In this document: piece after piece, positions 61,010 to 64,000 of the stretch
How positions within the stretch are numbered: position 1 is the first letter of the stretch
How the letters are laid out: each line of letters begins with the position of its first letter
Assembly (NCBI RefSeq): GCF_019613795.1
Contig: NZ_CP080429.1
Location: 463,501-527,500, forward strand
DNA length: 64,000 nt
Source: Flavobacterium litorale
GTDB lineage: Bacteria > Bacteroidota > Bacteroidia > Flavobacteriales > Flavobacteriaceae
Reading direction: 5' to 3'
The notes under the pieces: generated by a model
Seen by the model: only the letters and a program-made list of their open reading frames with translations
Database searches by the model: none
Told to the model about the DNA's origin: nothing
Position numbers and translations under genes: made by a program

Positions 61010-61858
61010 TTAAAATACTCTGTATAAATTAAACCCAAAGAAAAAATCGCCATCGCCCCAATCGCCCGCTGCATTGGTTATATAGCCACCCTCTGTCATG
61101 GCTTGCGAATTGGTAAATAATAATTGGAAAACGTGCCCACCTGTTTCAATATCCAACCCTATGGATAGTGGGTTTACATAAAAATCGGGGGCATCTACGT
61201 TATACACATATTCCGCATTAAGCGATAAGCGGCTGGTAAGTTTTACCCTACCTCCTGCTCCTACAGAGAATTGTTTATCGTTCTCGATAGCGGGGTTATA
61301 TAGGTTTTTATGTATAAACGATGGTACAAGTTGCAAACTAACTTTGTTAGATAATCGTCTGGAAATTAATAGTTGCGATATGTAAGTTAACCTATCGGTA
61401 AACTCTATTTTAGGATAATCTTCGTCGTCTAAAAAAGAATTAATATCTACGGTATTGTACCCTACTATTGTTAACGGGAAATCGTTTGTTTGGCGGGTTA
61501 ACCTGTATTTTAAACTTCCTTCGTATATTTTTAATAGGGTATGGCGTGATGCACTAACCGATAACCACTCGGTAATACCATATATTCCGCCTATTTTTGT
61601 GGTTGCTGCATCAAGCCCAAAAAATTCCGAAATACCATCCTTAACCGTACCAAAGCGGTGCGATACTACAAAGTAAAATTCATTTTTTGCAGGTACTTTA
61701 GTGGTTTGCAGCGTAACTATTTGTAGTGCTTTAAAAGCGGGTGGTGTATAACTCTCGGCTACCTGTTCCGCATCGAGTTCGCCAAGTAAATCGTCTTGTG
61801 CGTTTGCGCTTACGGCAGAAAAAAGAAATGCAAGGTGTAATAGTAATAATCTCTTCAT
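61010..61858 (-). CDS. DUF5777 beta-barrel protein
   Basis: 282 residues with signal peptide 'MKRLLLLHLAFLFSAVSANA'. 'LQIVTLQTTKVPAKNEFYFV' followed by 'HRFGTVKDGISEFFGLD' is the DUF5777 opening; the rest is strand after strand with a closing 'GFNLYRVF', so an outer-membrane barrel is likely. The family is often next to c-type cytochrome and YceI genes in Bacteroidota, as I recall, but its function is not established. It begins eight bases after the stop of the OB-fold gene. Confidence 0.87.
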   Translation of the reverse strand: MKRLLLLHLAFLFSAVSANAQDDLLGELDAEQVAESYTPPAFKALQIVTLQTTKVPAKNEFYFVVSHRFGTVKDGISEFFGLDAATTKIGGIYGITEWLSVSASRHTLLKIYEGSLKYRLTRQTNDFPLTIVGYNTVDINSFLDDEDYPKIEFTDRLTYISQLLISRRLSNKVSLQLVPSFIHKNLYNPAIENDKQFSVGAGGRVKLTSRLSLNAEYVYNVDAPDFYVNPLSIGLDIETGGHVFQLLFTNSQAMTEGGYITNAAGDWGDGDFFFGFNLYRVF

Positions 61859-61866
61859 ATACGTGT

Positions 61867-62256
61867 TTAATCTTTAGTAGTACATTGGTCAAGTTTTACC
61901 TCTCCAAAAATTTCATCGTAACCAATACAACGCCCTTTTATGGTAACCTTTTCATCAGCAGCAATGTTTTGTTTATTGCTAAATGTACAAAAAACAGCAG
62001 AATCGATGGTTAAAATAGAGTCGGCTACTTGGGTTACAGTACCTGCTACGGCTATTGTTTTATTCAGGTATTTAGTATTCGCAGCTTGCATATCGGCTTC
62101 ATAATCGGTAACAAGTTGTTCTGCCGATAAGGTGTAAACAGCTTCTTCTGTAGCTATATCACGAGCACCCTTATACACGTACATATATACCAGTAATAGG
62201 GCTACTGCAATTACAGAAAAGGATATTGTGATGATTTTTACGCTTCTATTTTTCAT
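61867..62256 (-). CDS. Membrane-anchored OB-fold (tRNA_anti-like) protein
   Basis: 129 residues. One N-terminal membrane anchor (about 7-28; 'ITISFSVIAVALLLVYMYV') and a periplasmic OB-like domain: 'YLNKTIAVAGTVTQVADSIL' and 'ADEKVTIKGRCIGYDEIFGE'. This matches the 'tRNA_anti-like' family of exported Bacteroidota proteins, whose name reflects the fold and not tRNA binding. First gene of the six-gene operon, directly under the promoter at 62301-62329. Confidence 0.85.
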   Translation of the reverse strand: MKNRSVKIITISFSVIAVALLLVYMYVYKGARDIATEEAVYTLSAEQLVTDYEADMQAANTKYLNKTIAVAGTVTQVADSILTIDSAVFCTFSNKQNIAADEKVTIKGRCIGYDEIFGEVKLDQCTTKD

Positions 62257-62300
62257 AGATAATGTAATAGATTGAAATGGTATTGTTTACCACTTATTAA

Positions 62301-62329
62301 CAAAAATATCGAAATCTTACAACTTACAA
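62301..62329 (-). promoter_or_regulatory. Promoter of the six-gene exported-protein operon
   Basis: On the minus strand: TTG (62329-62327), 18 bases, TATTTTTG (62308-62301). Full consensus match, 44 bases before the first start codon. Confidence 0.7.
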
Positions 62330-62510
62330 CTATTTTTTAAATGAATTTTGAATTAAGCCCCGTTTTCACAATTAGTAATCAGTTATTTTAATAGAAAAAT
62401 GCGATTTTATTAATAACTGTTATAAATAAGCATCCTGTCTATTACCAATAACTCATTGATGTCTGTAACCTTTTAAGGTTAAAGACACCTATACTATAAT
62501 ATAGATGCAG

Positions 62511-63470
62511 TTATCTCCTTTTGGTTGCTTGCCAATTTTGCTTTTCTTTTTTTGTTAGAAACGTCCAAGCAACAATTCGAGCCGATTTATTGCCTGTGCC
62601 TATAGGTGTTGTTTTTACCTCGCTAGGTACTACTTGTTGTAATAGCTTATAAATACCGTGTAAATTGGATTGTTTTGATACTAAAGTGGTAAACCAAAAG
62701 CAGCTTTTGGCGTAATTTTTACTCTCTTTAATCATGGTAGCAATAAAAGCGTATTCGCCACCCTTGTATATTAGCTCGCTGCCAATACCTGCAAAATTAA
62801 GTTCGGGTGTTTTTGTTTTTTTTCCCGAAAGGTTCTTAATTTTTCGTTGCGTTCCTCTTTGCGCTTCCTGTACTGAGGCATGAAAGGGTGGGTTGCACAT
62901 GGTAACGTCTATAACATCATTTGCGGTTAGCACACCATTAAAAATATGTTTGCGGTTTTGTTGTAGCCTAAATTCAATTTTATTGTTTAACAATGCATTT
63001 GCTGCAACAATTTTTTGCGAGGATGTTATTGATTTCGCGCTAACATCTACTCCTATAAATTGCCAATTGTATTCGGTAACACCAAGTATGGGGTAAATAC
63101 AGGTTGCCCCCACACCAACATCCAAGCAGGTAATTTTATTTCCGGTAGGTATACTCCCACCATTATTCTCGGCTAATAAATCGGCAATATAATGCAGGTA
63201 GTCTGCCCTACCAGGTATGGGCGGACATAGGTTTTGGTTGGGAAAATCCCAATAGGTTATACCATAATAGTATATTAAAAGGGCTTGGTTTAATAGCTTT
63301 ACTGCTGCAGGATTGGAAAAATTAACGGTTGTAACACCAAATTTATTGGTAAGTATATGGTTGGCCAACTCGGGTTTGGCTTGTAACAAGGCATCTAAAT
63401 CATATCGTTCTCGGTTTCTATTCCGAGGGTGTAGTCTTGTTTTTTCTTCTTGGTTTTTTTCTGACGGCAT
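62511..63470 (-). CDS. rlmF: 23S rRNA (adenine-1618-N6)-methyltransferase
   Basis: 319 residues. The opening 'LHPRNRNRERYDLDALLQAK' and 'WDFPNQNLCPPIPGRADYLH' are RlmF signatures. The SAM pocket is 'ITCLDVGVGATCIYPILGV', and the catalytic motif NPPF is in 'TMCNPPFHASVQEA'. The enzyme methylates A1618 of 23S rRNA. Single gene; the 250 bases to the next operon contain that operon's promoter. Confidence 0.96.
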   Translation of the reverse strand: MPSEKNQEEKTRLHPRNRNRERYDLDALLQAKPELANHILTNKFGVTTVNFSNPAAVKLLNQALLIYYYGITYWDFPNQNLCPPIPGRADYLHYIADLLAENNGGSIPTGNKITCLDVGVGATCIYPILGVTEYNWQFIGVDVSAKSITSSQKIVAANALLNNKIEFRLQQNRKHIFNGVLTANDVIDVTMCNPPFHASVQEAQRGTQRKIKNLSGKKTKTPELNFAGIGSELIYKGGEYAFIATMIKESKNYAKSCFWFTTLVSKQSNLHGIYKLLQQVVPSEVKTTPIGTGNKSARIVAWTFLTKKEKQNWQATKRR

Positions 63471-63552
63471 GATTAAAAAAATTACTCGTATTTGGTTTAT
63501 CCGAAACCAAATACCTAATGTGCTTTTAGAGGCTACCTATAATATTTACTGA

Positions 63553-64000
63553 TTATTGTCCTTCTGCCTTGTCAATTTCCTCGTATTTTGAGTGAATGCC
63601 AGATCCGTACCTTTTAGAGTATACCCAAGTAAATTCGGCACCAAAAAATAATATTAGGCAAGAGTAAGATACCCATAGTAGTATGAGAACAACTGTTCCG
63701 GCAGCACCATAGGTAGACCCTGGGTTCGATTCACCAAAATAGTATCCGAGCAGGAATTTTCCTAAAGTAAAAAGTACCGATGTAATTATTGCACCTACCC
63801 AAACAGATTTCCATCTTATTTTTACATCAGGTAAATACTTAAAAATTAGGGCGAACAGAACGGTTACTATTCCAATCGAAATTACAAAATCAAACACAAA
63901 GGCTATGTATACTATGGCATCTGGTAAAATACTTTTAATATAACTGTTTAACGCAGAAATTCCGGCGGTTATAATAAAACTAATTAACAGCAAAAACCCA
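63553..64000 (-). CDS. YihY/BrkB family membrane protein, C-terminal part
   Basis: The frame is open to the window edge, so the N-terminal half is missing. About 149 residues are visible with three to four helices: 'LISFIITAGISALNSYIKSI', 'IVYIAFVFDFVISIGIVTVL' and 'SVWVGAIITSVLFTLGKFLL'. The motif 'NPGSTYGAAGTVVLILLWVS' followed by 'FFGAEFTWVYSKRYG' is the family signature of YihY/BrkB (once annotated RNase BN), inner-membrane proteins whose function is unclear. Confidence 0.9.
   Translation of the reverse strand, partial: GFLLLISFIITAGISALNSYIKSILPDAIVYIAFVFDFVISIGIVTVLFALIFKYLPDVKIRWKSVWVGAIITSVLFTLGKFLLGYYFGESNPGSTYGAAGTVVLILLWVSYSCLILFFGAEFTWVYSKRYGSGIHSKYEEIDKAEGQ

Noticed and set aside
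61009..61074. Longer start for the cytochrome c lipoprotein
   Set aside because: The added 22 residues lie inside the DUF5777 gene and would destroy the lipoprotein signal peptide that begins at ATG 61008.
61867..62256. tRNA-binding function from the 'tRNA_anti-like' name
   Set aside because: The protein is anchored outside the cytoplasm; the name refers only to the OB fold.

Overview
The window looks like chromosomal DNA of a member of the Bacteroidota, family Flavobacteriaceae (genus not decided). Reasons: the gliding-motility pair gldE-gldD directly downstream of mutY and ssb; a type IX secretion C-terminal sorting domain; a TonB-dependent receptor; many Bacteroidota-only families (DUF3127, DUF3078, DUF3109, DUF5777); -7 boxes of the flavobacterial type TAnnTTTG, several with a TTG 17-23 bases upstream; and starts preceded by A-rich DNA rather than a purine-rich ribosome binding site. 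Coding density is high. I saw no rRNA, tRNA, CRISPR array, insertion sequence or phage, and no gene-free stretch longer than about 265 bases.

Layout. 1-6500: end of a TonB receptor, a Rieske-like lipoprotein, greA-HIT, an orphan histidine kinase, a flavin reductase, an SSB-tailed DUF3127 protein, a Cys-rich lipoprotein and aat. 6500-12300: rplU-rpmA, a pair of M16 peptidases (one active, one without zinc ligands), a DMT exporter and a metal-domain lipoprotein. 12300-18700: mutY-ssb-gldE-gldD on the minus strand, back to back with HU, a 30-residue basic peptide, RNase G and a DUF1508 protein. 18800-23600: ileS, a zinc-less DksA-like protein and lspA. 23600-31450: pbpC with an alpha-2-macroglobulin. 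31500-43000: tadA, dxs, DUF3078, dgt, an RDD protein, nrdBA, DUF3109 and marC. 43000-51000: an FAD protein, a dicarboxylate/amino-acid symporter, a second metal-domain protein, comEB-ctpA, a TerB-like protein, a second Cys-rich lipoprotein and fbp. 50500-57350: GNAT-lysC, a small variable spot (short palindrome, antitoxin-like remnant, very AT-rich orphan gene) and a large SprA-like outer-membrane protein. 57500-62300: a compact six-gene operon of exported proteins. 62500-64000: rlmF and part of a YihY/BrkB gene.

Most of the window is housekeeping: tRNA modification and charging, deoxynucleotide supply (nrdAB, dgt, comEB), envelope synthesis (dxs, lspA, pbpC) and transcription (greA, dksA-like). 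The most system-like unit is the minus-strand operon 62256 to 57592. It codes for a membrane OB-fold protein, a DUF5777 barrel, a lipoprotein c-type cytochrome, a YceI lipocalin, a secreted ankyrin protein and a T9SS-exported DOMON/Ig-like protein. It has one good promoter and one terminator, and reads as an extracytoplasmic redox or heme/quinone-related module of unknown purpose.

Other points of interest are an AT-rich foreign-looking patch inside the editing domain of ileS, a 56-bp perfect palindrome at the end of gldD, a terminator hairpin in the greA leader, a frameshifted tail behind rplU, and an antitoxin remnant next to lysC.
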